From Notamacropus eugenii (taxonomy: Eukaryota; Chordata; Mammalia; Diprotodontia; Macropodidae): DNA of 64,000 nucleotides. Where the stretch lies: positions 73,413,251 through 73,477,250 of the forward strand of contig NC_092878.1 of NCBI RefSeq assembly GCF_028372415.1. The letters are read 5' to 3'. Numbering within the stretch: position 1 is the stretch's first letter; each line of letters opens with the position of its first letter. Positions 12,201-22,194 of the stretch are shown here, piece after piece. A program made the translations under genes and the position numbers. The notes beneath the pieces were generated by a model. The model was not told the origin of the DNA. It saw only the letters and a program-made list of their open reading frames with translations, and searched no databases.

Positions 12201-13078
12201 TCCCATAAGTTTTGGTATGTTGTCTCACTATTGTCATTCTCTTGAATGAAATTGTTGATTGTTTCTATGATTTCTTCTTTAACCCAACCCTTCTTTGGAA
12301 TTAGATTATTTAGTTTCCAATTGATTTTTGGTTTCTCTTTCCATGGCCTTTTATTACATGTAATTTTTAATGCATTATGATCTGAAAAAGATGCATTGAT
12401 TATCTCTACCTTTCTGCACTGGATCGTGAGATTTTTTTGTCCTAGTATATGGTCAATTTTTGTAAATGTTCCATGTACTGCTGAGAAAAAGGTATATTCC
12501 TTTCTATTCCCATTTATTTTTCTCCAAAGATATATCATGCCTACCTTACCCAGAGTTTTATTTACCTCCTTAACCTCTTTCTTGTTTATTTTGAGGTTAG
12601 ATTTATCGAGTTCAGAGAGGGGGAGGTTGAGGTCCCCCACTAGTATAGTTTTGCTATCAGTTTCTTCCTTCAACTCCCCCAACCTCTCCTCTAAGAATCT
12701 GGATGCTATACCACTTGGAGCATACATGTTTAGTAATGATATTGCTTCATTATCTATGGTGCCTTTTAGCAGGATATAGTTTCCATCCTTATCCCTTTTG
12801 ATTAGATCTATTTCTGCTTTTGCTTTGTCTGAGATTAGGATTGCTACTCCTGCCTTTCTTACATGAGCTGAGGCACAATATATTCTGCTCCATCCTTTGA
12901 CCTTTATCCTATGTGTATCCCCCCGTTTCAAATGTGTTTCTTGTAAGCAGCATATTGTTGGATTATGGCTTTTAATCCATTCTGCTATCCGTCTCCGTTT
13001 TATGAGAGAGTTCATTCCATTCATATTCACAGTTATGATTACAATCTGTTTATTTCCCTCCCACCTCTTTCCCACCAT
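9240..13078 (-). pseudogene. L1 ORF2 (endonuclease-reverse transcriptase), disabled
   Basis: ORF2p nicks target DNA and reverse-transcribes L1 RNA at the nick. The first 451 codons (13078-11723) are open and carry the AP-endonuclease block, with NMNGMNS and CCLQETHL near the N-terminus, GDLNLPLSE near residue 150 and FSDHNALKI near residue 230. After a stop at about 11721 the frame continues into the fingers/palm ([19 protein letters not shown] at 11527) up to a one-base deletion at about 11017. Further frames hold the [22 protein letters not shown] region, thumb, and Cys-rich end (9893-9537, CWRGCGRVGTLIHCWW). At least six disablements are visible by comparison with the plus-strand copy. Confidence 0.93.
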
Positions 13079-13644
13079 TTGTGCTTTTAGCTCTCCCGTC
13101 TCCCTTCCCCTCCTCGATAGTATTCACTTTTCTCCCCCTCCTCCTGCAGCCTTCCCCTCCTTCTTTTAGCCCCCCCTCCCTTTTACTCCCCTTTACTCTT
13201 ATTGCTTCTTTCCTCCATTTTAGCCACCCTCCCCTTTCTTCCCCCTTCCTCTCCTACTACCTATAGAGCTAGTTAGGATTATCTCCTTAAGATTATTGTT
13301 CCCTCCTTCAAACAAATCAGATGAGAGTACCTCTCAAACAGTGCTCATCTCCCTCCCCTCCTTCCTTCTCCTATAGTTTTGTACTTCTTCCTGTGATATA
13401 ATTTGCCATTTTCTGCTTCCCCCTTTCCACACCTCCTATTACAATACCTTCTCATACTTAAATCATATTTTTGACATGACATCATTTACTTTATGCCTGT
13501 TCCCTCTACATATATCCCTTTTATCTTAATAGCTGCACAGTTCTCAAGATTAACAGGTATCATCTTCCCTTATAGGGAGGTAAACAGTTTGCCCTAATTG
13601 AGTAGCAAGCTTTTGTTTTTGTTTTTTTCCGCCTGTTTACCTTT
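13079..13644 (-). other. L1 inter-ORF spacer, purine-rich in the sense strand
   Basis: About 565 bases separate ORF1 and ORF2. Seen on the plus strand, 13080-13450 is very pyrimidine-rich (runs of C and T); the sense strand is therefore G/A-rich with many GGG runs. No frame crosses it. It is far longer than the roughly 60-bp spacer of human L1. The equivalent in the plus-strand copy is 24337-24901. Confidence 0.85.
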
Positions 13645-14778
13645 TTATGATTCTCTGGAGACCTGCATTTGACGATCAAATTGTCTATTGAGTTGTGGTG
13701 TTTTGGTCAGGAAGCTCTGGAAATCCCTTATTTCGTTGAATGACTTTCTCATTGCCTGAAATATTATGCTGAACTTTGCTGGGTAGGTGATCCTTGGTTG
13801 AAGTCCCAACTCCTTTGCCTTACGGAATATTGGGTTCCAATTCTTTTGATCTTTTAATGTAGAAGCTGCAAGGTCCTGTGTGATCCTGACTTTATGTCCT
13901 TGATATTTGAATTGTTTCTTTCTGCCTGCTTGTAGTATTTTCTCCCTCACTTGATAGCTCTGGAATTTGGCAATGATATTTCTTGGGGTTTTGAGTTTGG
14001 GATCCCTTTTGGGAGGGGAACGATGGATTCTTTCGATGATTATTTTGCCCTCTGGGTCTAGTATTTCTGGGCAGTTTTCCTTGATGATTTCCTGGAAGAT
14101 ATTGTCCAGACTCTTTTCTTCATCATTGGTTTCTGGCAGGCCAATAATTCTTAAATTTTCTCTCCTGGATCTCTTTTCCAGGTCAGTTGTTTTTCCAATT
14201 AAATATTTTATATTTTCTTCTATCTTTTCATTCTTTAGATTTTGTTTGACTGATTCTTGTTGCCTCATTGAGTCATTCGTTTCTGCTTGCCCAATTCTAA
14301 TCTTCATCGTATTGTTTTCTTCAGTTAACTTTTGCATCTCCTTTTCCATCTGACCAATTTTTCCCTTTAAGGAGCTATTTTCTCCATTTAATTTTTGTAC
14401 TTCTTTTTCCATTCGACCAATTTTCTCAGTTAGGTTTTGTGTTTCCTTTTCCATTTGATCAATTTTCTCAATTAGGTTTTGGGTTTCCTTTTCCGTTTGA
14501 TTAACTCTTCCTTTTAGGGAATTATTCTCTCCAGTTAATTTTTGAACTTCCTTTTCCATTTGTTCAATTTTCCTTTTCAGAGTGATGTTCTCATCAGTGA
14601 ATTCTTTTTTTATAATTGTAAAATCATTGGCCAGTTTTTCTTTTATTTCCTTCTTCAGCTGTTCCAGGTAATCTAGTTGAGCTCGCGAGAAATTCATAGT
14701 CCCTTCTGAGGTTTCAGATGGAAATACAGTCTCAGCTCTGACCTCTTTGGTGTTTTGTCTTTTGGTCCTTATCCCCAT
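13645..14778 (-). pseudogene. L1 ORF1 (RNA-binding protein), shifted N-terminus
   Basis: An open frame of 377 codons. Residues about 35-160 form a long coiled coil made of repeated MEKE.Q.L blocks at 14- or 21-residue spacing. An RRM follows (RRENLRIIGLPE near residue 205; IIIERIHRSPPKRDPKLKTP near 245), then the C-terminal domain and the end QFDRQMQVSRES. The frame starts MGIRTKRQ, but comparison with the plus-strand copy shows that the ancestral start is the ATG at 14827 (MNRKKQ). A one-base insertion between that ATG and the methionine at 14697 puts it out of frame. The 377-residue frame is therefore an accidental restart in a different frame for its first 27 codons. Confidence 0.9.
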
Positions 14779-14827
14779 AGAAAGATTCTATGGTTTTTTC
14801 ACTTTTCATCTGCTTTTTCCGATTCAT

Positions 14828-15784
14828 GATGTTGGCTGAGTGTTGTAGCTTCTGGTTCTTTCAGTCAGAAGGTACAGATCTTTGTGTTGAGCTGATGTGT
14901 GTAGAGGCTAAAAGCAGGTTTTTGTTTTTTGTTTCCCAGATCAACCCTGGGGTTAGCTTGTTAGGTGTGTGTGAGGGGTGGTCTGGTCTCAGGAGATCTC
15001 CTCAGCTGACCTGAGGCAAAGGCAAGGTCAGGGGATGGTGATTCCAGCTTCCCTGTTGTCTTCCCTTTTCCCCTGAAGGGCTGGGGCATGCCTACATGCT
15101 AGTGCGTGTTCCTGCCCCTCCTGGGGGTCGTCTCCCGGCACTGAGGCTTGCCTGGGTCTCAGCGCGAATTTTCTCTGCCCTGGGTCCTCTGTCCTTCCAG
15201 ATCGCCTCCACCACAGTAAGAAGAATCCCTCTTTGCTATTGTCCTAGCCTCTGGTGTTATGAGACTATTTGCTCCCTTCTGCTGTTCCCGCTGATCCAGG
15301 ATATATATGGGGAAATATTTTTTGGTTCTTTCACGGTCATCAGGGGGGAGGAGAGAGCATTTACTGATCACTCAGCCATCCTGCCTCCCGGAAGTTCAAG
15401 TAGGTGACTTACCGAAGTTTAGTCTTCAGGCTGGAGGTTTCAAGGGCTGCTGCTCTGATATCTGGCGCTCAGCGGCTCTCACCAGCTCCGTTTGGCTTGT
15501 CTCCTGCTCCGCTGGTTTCGCCCGCCACTCTCAGGCTTCTTAGGTCCCTTCCACCCTGCTGTGCTGACCACGCTGCGCTGTGTGCTTGGGGCTTACCCCC
15601 GCGGAACAGATCCTTCCCCTGGACCTTCCAATCTAACCTGGGCTCCGAATCTGTCAAAGTCTGTCACCCACTGGATTCCACACCTCCGAAGTTTGGTCAG
15701 ATTCTCCTTTCAGAGATATCCAGAGAAGTTTATCCAGGAGCTTAGGTGAGTCGTTGCTTTCACTCCGCCATCTTGGATCTGCCC
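14828..15784 (-). promoter_or_regulatory. L1 5' UTR / internal promoter region
   Basis: This region is GC- and CpG-rich compared with the surroundings. In the sense direction it begins with 'ccaagatggcgg' (plus-strand 15765-15778, 'ccgccatcttgg'), which matches the YY1-type AAGATGGCGG core found at the very start of human L1. An antisense open frame of 103 codons (15096-15407, plus) has a same-frame counterpart in the other L1 copy. The promoter role is by analogy with eutherian L1. Confidence 0.7.
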
Positions 15785-15793
15785 ATCGAAAGC

Positions 15794-17100
15794 CAGGCCA
15801 ATAATTCTTAAATTTTATCTCCTGCATCTATTTTCTAGGTCAGTTGTTTTTCCAGTTAGATATTTTACGTTTTCTTCTATCTTTTCGTTCTTTAGATTTT
15901 GCTTGACTGATTCTTGCTGTCTCATTTAGTCATTAGTTTCTACTTGCCCAATTCTAATCTTTATCAAATTATTTCCTTCAGTTAACTTTAGCATCTCATT
16001 TTCCATCTGTCCAATTATTCCTTTTCAGGAATCATTTTCTCCAGTTAGTTGTACTTCCTTTTCCATTTGTCCAATTTTCCCAGTTAGGTTTTGTGCTTCA
16101 TTTTCCATTTGACCAACTGTTCCTTTTAGGGAGTTATTTTCTCCAGTTAATTTTTGTACTTCCTTTTCCATTTGTTCAATTTTCCTTTTCAAAGAGATAT
16201 TCTCATCAGTTAATTCTTTTTTTATAATTTTAAGATTTTAATTTAAGATTTTAAGCCAGTTTTTCTTCTATTTCCTTCTTCAACTATTCTAGGAGAGCTG
16301 TTTGTTCATGTGAGTAGTTCATAGGCCCTTCTTAAGTGTCAGATGGAAGTATAGTCTCAGTACTGACCTCTTTGGTATTTTTGTCTTGGTACTTTTCCCC
16401 TTAGAAAGATTCCATGGTTTTTTTTGCCCTTCTTTTGCTTTTTCTTGTTCATGATGTTCATTGTGTGTTGTGGCTTCTAGTTCTTTCAGTTAGAAGCAGC
16501 AGAACTTGGTGTTGAGCCAACTTGTGTGAAAAAGCTAAGAGCAGGTTTTTGGTTTGTGTTTCCCCAGTCCCCAGTGGTCTGGCAATGGAAGAGCTCCTCA
16601 GCTGAGCTGAGGCAAAAGCAAGCTCAGCAGATGGTGATCCCAGCTTCCCTACTGTCTTCCCGTTTCCCCTGGAGTGCTGAGGCATGTCTTCATGCTAGTG
16701 CAAGTTCCACCCCCCCCCCCCGGGGTTCCTTTGCTGGTGCCGATGCTTGCCTGAGTGCTAGTGCAAGTTTCCTCTGCCCTGGGTCCTCTGTCCTTTCGGT
16801 TTGCCTCCTCCACAGTAGGAAGAATCCCCCTTAGCTCTTTTCCCTAGCCTCAGGTGTTATGAGACTATTTGCCCCCTCTGCTGTTCCTGCTGATCCAGAA
16901 TTTTTCTGGGAAAATATCTTATGGTTCTTTCAAGGTCATCAAGGGGGGAGGAGAGAGCATTTATTGATCACTCTACCATCCTGGCTCCTGGAAGTTCAAG
17001 TATGCGACTTACCTATGAAAGTCTCTGGAGCTGCTGTGGTGATATCTGGAGCTCAGAGGCTTTCCCCGCCTCAGCTCTGCTGGTCTCAAAAATCTTGATT
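15794..17100 (-). mobile_element. Old L1, segment 2: ORF1 N-terminal half and partial 5' UTR
   Basis: This resumes the older L1 exactly where it left off at 8829 and begins with the second copy of the 16-bp duplication (15794-15809). 15810-16270 encodes the RRM start and the coiled coil, with several stops and indels. 16320-17090 is the 5' UTR, matching the younger copies block by block, but it ends about 300 bases short of the 5' start motif, so the element is 5'-truncated. The edges may carry a decayed duplication: aaatcttaatcttttta (6778-6794) against aaatcttgatttttaaa (17089-17105). Confidence 0.85.
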
Positions 17101-17882
17101 TTTAAATGAACCTTTTGGGTACCACTTCATGACCGTTTTAATGTAACATTAATTTAAGCATATAATGGCAGCTACATTATATTGCATAAACTAATTCACA
17201 GATATTGAGAAAATTTTCTAAAGCTAACCAAATACCATACTGCAGCAATGAAAAAGATTAGTGGAATACAAGGGCAAAAATGAACAAGGAAATAAAATGA
17301 CTTTTGATCTGTGGTCATTCTTATTTTGCTTTCTGGCACATGGAAGAAATTGTCTTCTTTTAATTTCAGATGCTCTGGTAAATCTAGTTGTCTCTTAGCT
17401 TCTTCAATATTATCTTGAGTTGCTGAAATAAGGTCATTAATTGAACTAAAGTTTTTCTCTGCTCTGATATAGCTACTCTGCGAAGGATTTTCCCATAGAA
17501 GTCCTCTTGGAAGGTATGTATAATATGATTTTCCGCATAATTTTTTTTAGTATTCTTGTAGTAGGGGTTCCCACCTGTGGTTAAAACTATCTTATGTACA
17601 TCTCCATTTCTAACAGAGGCCCAACTATTTAAATTCTTGTAGATAAATCACATGGAAGATAGTCTACTACTTAGTCATGAAAGTTGGTTGTGGGGACGTC
17701 AAGCTACTTGGAATCATGTCTGAAGCCCCTCACCACTTTACCCTCGCAGGAATAAGGCATGTGGGTCATCTTGACGCTGGATCTGATCTCTGGGGATGAC
17801 CTGGCAAAGAGTCTGGAGAAAGCTGCCATCGAATTCAGGATAGAAGAATGTCTTGTCTACATGATACTGACTCAAGAGAAGT
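17101..17882 (-). pseudogene. RFK: Riboflavin kinase processed pseudogene (5' UTR and CDS)
   Basis: Riboflavin kinase makes FMN from riboflavin and ATP. On the minus strand the coding copy runs from an ATG at 17769 to about 17308, about 154 codons without introns, against 155 for the family's short form. The start reads MTHMPYSCEGKVVRGF and then SK(stop)LDVPTTNF, the PTAN-like nucleotide/Mg-binding loop. Next come NPYYKNTKK and HTFQEDFYG, both highly characteristic of RFK. A segment ending LPEHLKIKEDNFF-like follows, then the C-terminus. In-frame TAG and TAA codons and frameshifts kill it. About 100 bases of 5' UTR (17770-17870) precede the ATG. Beyond the C-terminus the 3' UTR starts and is cut by the old L1 at 17100; its continuation is probably 6777-4843. 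The lack of introns, the tail and the flanking similarity indicate L1-mediated retrotransposition. Confidence 0.88.
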
Positions 17883-17912
17883 GTCACAGTTGTTTATCTC
17901 ATAGGATATTTC
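17883..17912 (-). mobile_element. HAL1-like element A, short bridging segment
   Basis: About 30 bases (gtcacagttgtttatctcataggatatttc) match the ORF1 stretch that in related elements reads 'gtcagttgtttttccaatgagatatttc'. It sits between the RFK retrocopy and the second HAL1. It is best read as the piece of host element A, including duplicated target bases, left between the two insertions. Confidence 0.5.
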
Positions 17913-18503
17913 TTTCTATTTTTTCAATAATTAAATTTATTTATTTTCAGCTTTCAACATTCACTTACACAAGATTTTGAATTCCAAATTTTTTCGCCAT
18001 CTCTCCCCTTCCCCACCTCAGGAGAACATACACCCGAACTACCACTTTCCCCAATCTGTCCTCTCTTCTCTCAACGTCGCCCCCCCACCATCTCCCTCCC
18101 TTCTATTTTGTGTAGGGTAAGATAGATTTATATACTACATTGCATGTGCACCTTACTTCCTAGTTGCTGCAAAACAATTTTAATATTCATTTTTAAAGCT
18201 TTGAGTTCCACATTCTCTATTTTGCTCCCCCCATCCACCTTCATTGAGAAGGTAAGCAATTCAATATAGGTTATACGTATGCAAACCACTTCCATAACAG
18301 TCATGTAGTGAAAAACTAACTATATTTTCCTCTATCCTGTCCCGTCTTCCATTTATTCTATTCTCACCTTTGACCTGTCTCTCTACAAAAGTGTTTGTGT
18401 CTCATTACCTTTTCCCCAAATTTGCCCTCCTTTCTATCATAGCCCCTGCTTTACTGTAGGGCAAGATAAACCTCTATAGAGTGGGTCTGTTGTTCCCTCC
18501 TGT

Positions 18504-18682
18504 ATCGCCAAGGAAATATTCGGGGCACTGATGATGACTAAGAAGATGCAAGCATAGTTCTCAATCGCAAAATGTAAAAAACTCTCCTTATAGAAGGCAG
18601 AAGAGAAACATGTATCTAAACACCGGAAAGCCACATCCCAGAACCAGAAAGTAAAATCCATCATCGTGAAAAAGAAGTTAAT
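18504..18682. other. Unassigned insert replacing part of HAL1 B 3' region
   Basis: HAL1 sequence stops after 'gttgttccctcct' and resumes at 'aacataataagtcctg'. The roughly 180 bases between are unlike the pyrimidine-rich HAL1 spacer: mixed composition with five CpGs. On the plus strand a frame reads IAKEIFGALMMTKKMQA, then lysine-rich stretches with two stops. On the minus strand 18688-18437 is open but hydrophobic. I do not recognise it. It may be a small retrocopy, filler DNA, or a diverged repeat. Confidence 0.4.
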
Positions 18683-18709
18683 CAACATAATAAGTCCTGT
18701 ATGATTTCT

Positions 18710-19296
18710 CTTTCCTGTTTACATTTTCATGCTGCTTTGTATTTGAAAGTCAAATTTTCTATTCAACTCTGGTCTTTTTAACAAGAGTTCTTGGAAGTCC
18801 TCTATTTCATTGAAATTTCTTTTTTCTACTGAAGTTTTATACTCAGTTTTGCTGGGTAGGTGATTCCTGGTTTTAATCCTAGCTCCTTTGACCTCTGGAA
18901 TATCATATTCCAAGAACTCCAATCAATTAGTGTAGAAGCTGCTAAATCCTCTGTCATTCAGATTGTGTTTCCACAGCACTTAAATTGTTCATTTATGGCT
19001 GCTTATAATATTGCCTCCTTGACCTGGGAATTCTGGAATTTGGCTACAATATTCCTAGGAGTTTTCCTTTTGGGATTTTTTTCAGGAGGAAAATGGTGTG
19101 GTCTTTTCATTTCTATTTTACCCTCTGGTTATAGAATGTCAGGGCAATTTTCCTTCATAATTTCTTGTAACATGAGTATCTTGGCTCTTTTTTTTTTTTT
19201 TTGATCATGTCTTTCAGGTAGCCCAATAATTTTAATTGTCTCTCCTGGATCCATTTTCCAGGTTAGTTGTTTTTCCAATGAGATACTTCACATTGT

Positions 19297-19355
<59 letters not shown>

Positions 19356-19775
19356 CCTTTTGGTTTTGTTTTAGAATTTCTTGATTTTTCATAAAGTCAT
19401 TACCTTCGATTTGCTCCATTCTAAATAAATTATTTTCTCTAATGAGTGTTTGCAACTCTTTTTTTCATTTGGCCCATTTTGCTTTTTAAGACATTCTTCT
19501 TCTCATTGGCTTTTTGGACTTCTTTCCCCACTTTGGTTAGTGTATTTTAAGGTGTTATTTTCTTCACCATTTTGAGGGGTTTCATTTAGTTGAATACTTT
19601 TTCATGATTTTCTTGCATCACTCTCATTTCTCTTCCCAATCTTTCCTCTACTTCTCTTACTTGATTTTCAAAATCCTTTTTGAGCTCTTCCATTGTCTGA
19701 AAACAATTCATATTTTTCTTGGAGGCTTTATTGGCTTTGTTGTCTTTTTCTAGTGCTTCCTGGGTCATCTCTTAT
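18710..19775 (-). pseudogene. HAL1 B ORF1 relic
   Basis: Minus-strand frames 18922-18719 (LEYDIPEVKGARIKTRNHLP ... NRKFDFQIQ, C-terminal domain) and 19768-19586 (EELKKDFENQVREVEERLG, coiled coil) belong to one ORF1-type RNA-binding protein. It is broken by many stops. A (TA)n run at 19302-19346 has expanded inside it. Confidence 0.75.
19302..19356. repeat. (TA)n microsatellite
   Basis: An alternating TA run of about 45 bases, with a TGTATATATA end, inside the HAL1 B ORF1 relic. Confidence 0.95.
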
Positions 19776-19945
19776 CATTCTGATGACTGTCTGGTCACTG
19801 GATTCAAATGACTGTGGAAGAGAAGTGACACTGGTGACCTGAGCAGCCCTTCCTCACTCAAAACAAAGTCAAATGCAAGTCATGTAATCATTTCTCTGCT
19901 GACACGGTCTTCTTTGGCAAAGAAGGATGAACACAAACAAACCTC
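19776..19945 (+). repeat. SINE of the 'aagaaggatgaacac' tail family, in HAL1 B
   Basis: It reads 'gtcactggattcaaatgact' ... 'gaagtgacactggtgacctg' ... 'cttcctcactcaaaacaaag' ... 'gtcttctttggcaaagaagg', ending 'atgaacacaaacaa'. A second copy in the opposite orientation is at 48779-48944. It interrupts the HAL1 B 5' half, since HAL1 sequence resumes at 19946. Its tail resembles the 3' end of the RTE-like LINE at 63350. Confidence 0.7.
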
Positions 19946-20545
19946 CTTCTGGTTGAATGTTTTTATTTTCCTCATCACCAATGATGTAAGAAAATCACTT
20001 TTCACCAAGGAAGTAAGAATATATAGTATGCCCCCCTGCTACTCTCACTTTCCCGTTTGTTCATTTACCCTTCCAATTATTTGACTTTTGAGCTCTTTGT
20101 TAAGTGGAGGGCTCCAGAAGCAGCCTCTGCTTCAGCTGTGGCTGCCACCACTCAGGACTATGGCCAGGGCTAGGACTGAGACTGGACCAAGCTCCCCTCT
20201 TACCCAGGTGGGAGACTTTTCCCACTAACCTTCAAAGGATTTTGTAGGTTGAAAAGCCTGGAAACCACTGCACTAATCAACAATTCATTCCCCTAAGGCC
20301 TGTTCCAGCTTGTGCATGTTGGCACAGTCCACACTGTGCTCTGCTTCTAGCCCAGAGCAATAGATTCTTCCTATAGACTTTCTAGGTTGTCCTATGCTGG
20401 CAATTGGCTTCAGTCTATCATTTTCTGTCTTCTGCTGCTGTAGAATTTGTTTAGAGTCATTTTTTACAGATTTTTTGAGCAGTTTGTGGGGAGAGCAGTA
20501 GCAAGTCCCAGCTTCTATTCCACCATCTTGGCTCCCCTCGCCCCC

Positions 20546-21868
20546 AATGTGATATTTCACATCATCGTTCCCCCCCCCCCTTTTGGTTTTGTTTTTTTTG
20601 TTTCTTGACATCTCATATAGTCATTAGCTCCCACTTACTTAATTCTAATTTTTAAGGAAATATTTTCTTCAATGACGTTTTTCTCCTTTTGCATTTCTAT
20701 TTTTTGTCCAGTTCCAATTTTTATCAGTTCTTTTATTTATTGAATTTTTGTGTATCGTTTTTCATTTGGCCAATTTTGCTTTTCTAGTCATTTTTCCCTT
20801 CACTGGATTTTTGTCCGTCTTTGGTCTAGTTCATTTCTTAAGGTACTATTTTTTAAGCACTTTTTGTTGTTTTGTTCCTCTTTTACCAAGCTGTTGACTC
20901 CTTTTTTCATGGTTTTCTTAAATCACTCTCATTCCTCTTCCAAATTTTCTCTCTACTTCCTTACTAGATTTGTAATATCCTTGTTTTGAGTTCTTCCCTG
21001 ATCTAAGACCAATTCATGTTTTCTTGGAGGCTTTGGATGTAGGATCTTTGACTTTCCCATCTTTTCATTTGTGTTTTGATCTTTCTTTTCACCATAGTAA
21101 CTTTCAGTCCTTAGAATTTTTTCTGTTGTTTGCCTAAATTCCCAGTGTATTTCTTGAATTTTAACTCTCTGCTAATGTGGGACTCTGCTTCCATGGTGGA
21201 GGGTGTCTCAAGCCTCAAGGGTTTCATGCAGGTGTTTTCAGAGATACTTCTAGGAATTTTGTCTGTTTTCAGTTCTTCCAGGGAGATATGATCTGAGTAG
21301 AGATACGTACTCCTATCCTGGCCTGTATGTTGGTCTGTGAGTGACCATAAGCACTCTTTCCTGGGATTGTGATTATTGTCCCTGCTCCACTGTGGCCACA
21401 AGCTCTGGTGTGTTAGTGCTCCTCCTTACCCTGGGGCTGCTACCTAGGACTGCAGGTTGGATTGTAGTATGTGCAAAGTAACAGAGTCCTGCCTCTATGC
21501 TAAAAAAGAGACCCTTATAATTTCATTCTGAACACTTGTTTGACCCCCTAACCATCTGGGAATTGAGAGCTCTAGAAACAGCTGCTGATTCTGTGGCTCC
21601 CAAGGCCTGCTTCTGGTTTTCTGGGATCGGGTTTGTGGTGATATGACTAGTGTTGGAGTGTGCTTCATTCTCACCTAAGTGCAATAGACCTTTGCTGCTA
21701 CACTTCTGTGTTGTCCCTGGCTGAAAAAATTATTTTGCCCAACCCTTTTGTAGATTCAGCTCCTCCAAGATTTGTTTTTAAGGCATTATTTAAAGGTGTT
21801 AAGAGAGTTTGGGAAAGAGCTCTGGGGAGACACTGCCTTTTCTCTTCCATCTTGGCTGCATCCAACTC
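20546..21868 (-). mobile_element. HAL1-like element A, segment 3 (ORF1 N-terminus and 5' UTR)
   Basis: It resumes the ORF1 consensus at 'caatgtgatatttcacatc'. 20590-21060 encodes the coiled-coil part (stops present). 21060-21868 is the 5' UTR, ending 'cttccatcttggctgcatcc' (sense: ccaagatggaag), the L1-type 5' start. Together with 3775-4842 this makes element A an ORF1-only element of roughly 2.5 kb before insertions. Confidence 0.7.
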
Positions 21869-22181
21869 TATGTGTTTTTTGTCTTTTTTACTCCACTTTT
21901 ACTTATTTCGTTTTCCTTTAGCCTGAAAATTTAGAATTTATTTTTTTTTTCTGTGCATGACAGTTTAATATTGATATTAGTTAAATCCCTATGCCTCTCT
22001 GTTGACTTTTAGGAAATTTCTCATGTGAATTCTACTTTAATGGACTTTAATCACCTTAGTTGGAGTTATTTGTTAATAACTGTGTCTTCCTTCTTATAAA
22101 TCTTAACCTGGAAACTACTGTTATAAATTCCATTCCATGAGTAAATGAAATTATTGAAATATTTTCATATCTTTTTAAAAA
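21869..22181. other. AT-rich flank, nothing recognised
   Basis: About 310 bases between HAL1 A and the plus-strand L1. No repeat or coding signature. It ends in an A/T-rich site (ctttttaaaaaataatg) that fits an L1 endonuclease target. Confidence 0.5.
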
Positions 22182-22194
22182 ATAATGTTGGAGA
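22182..22194. repeat. Target-site duplication, left copy, of plus-strand L1
   Basis: ataatgttggaga is repeated exactly at 29146-29158, directly after the A-rich tail. Confidence 0.95.

Larger units (their letters stand above)
8830..15793 (-). mobile_element. Full-length L1 (minus strand), nested in an older L1
   Basis: A complete L1 of about 6.96 kb: poly(A) tail (poly-T at 8830-8844), 3' UTR, ORF2, about 560-bp inter-ORF spacer, ORF1, and 5' UTR ending in a 'ccaagatggcgg' start motif. It is flanked by a perfect 16-bp target-site duplication. It is closely similar throughout to the plus-strand L1 at 22195-29145, so both belong to the same family. ORF2 carries a TAC-to-TAG-type nonsense codon (about 11721), single-base frameshifts (about 11017, 10660, 9950, 9590) and another stop (about 10282). 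It is therefore dead and older than the plus-strand copy. Nine bases (15785-15793) lie between the normal 5' start and the duplication and are not part of the element as seen in the sister copy. Confidence 0.95.
17913..20545 (-). mobile_element. HAL1-like element B, full length, inside element A
   Basis: The 3' end lies at about 17913-17960 (A-rich tail seen as T-rich), followed by the characteristic 'caacattcacttacacaag' block. Then come a pyrimidine-rich (sense purine-rich) 3' region to 18503, an ORF1 relic (about 18710-19775), and a 5' UTR ending 'ccaccatcttggctcc' at about 20537 (sense ggagccaagatggtgg, the L1-type start). ataggatatttc (17901-17912) and aatgtgatatttc (20547-20559) look like its target-site duplication inside element A. 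There is no ORF2. It carries a SINE at 19776-19945 and an unassigned patch at 18504-18682. Confidence 0.75.

Noticed and set aside
20568..20580. C-run and other homopolymers as possible regulatory structures
   Set aside because: Short homopolymers in decayed repeats; no supporting context.
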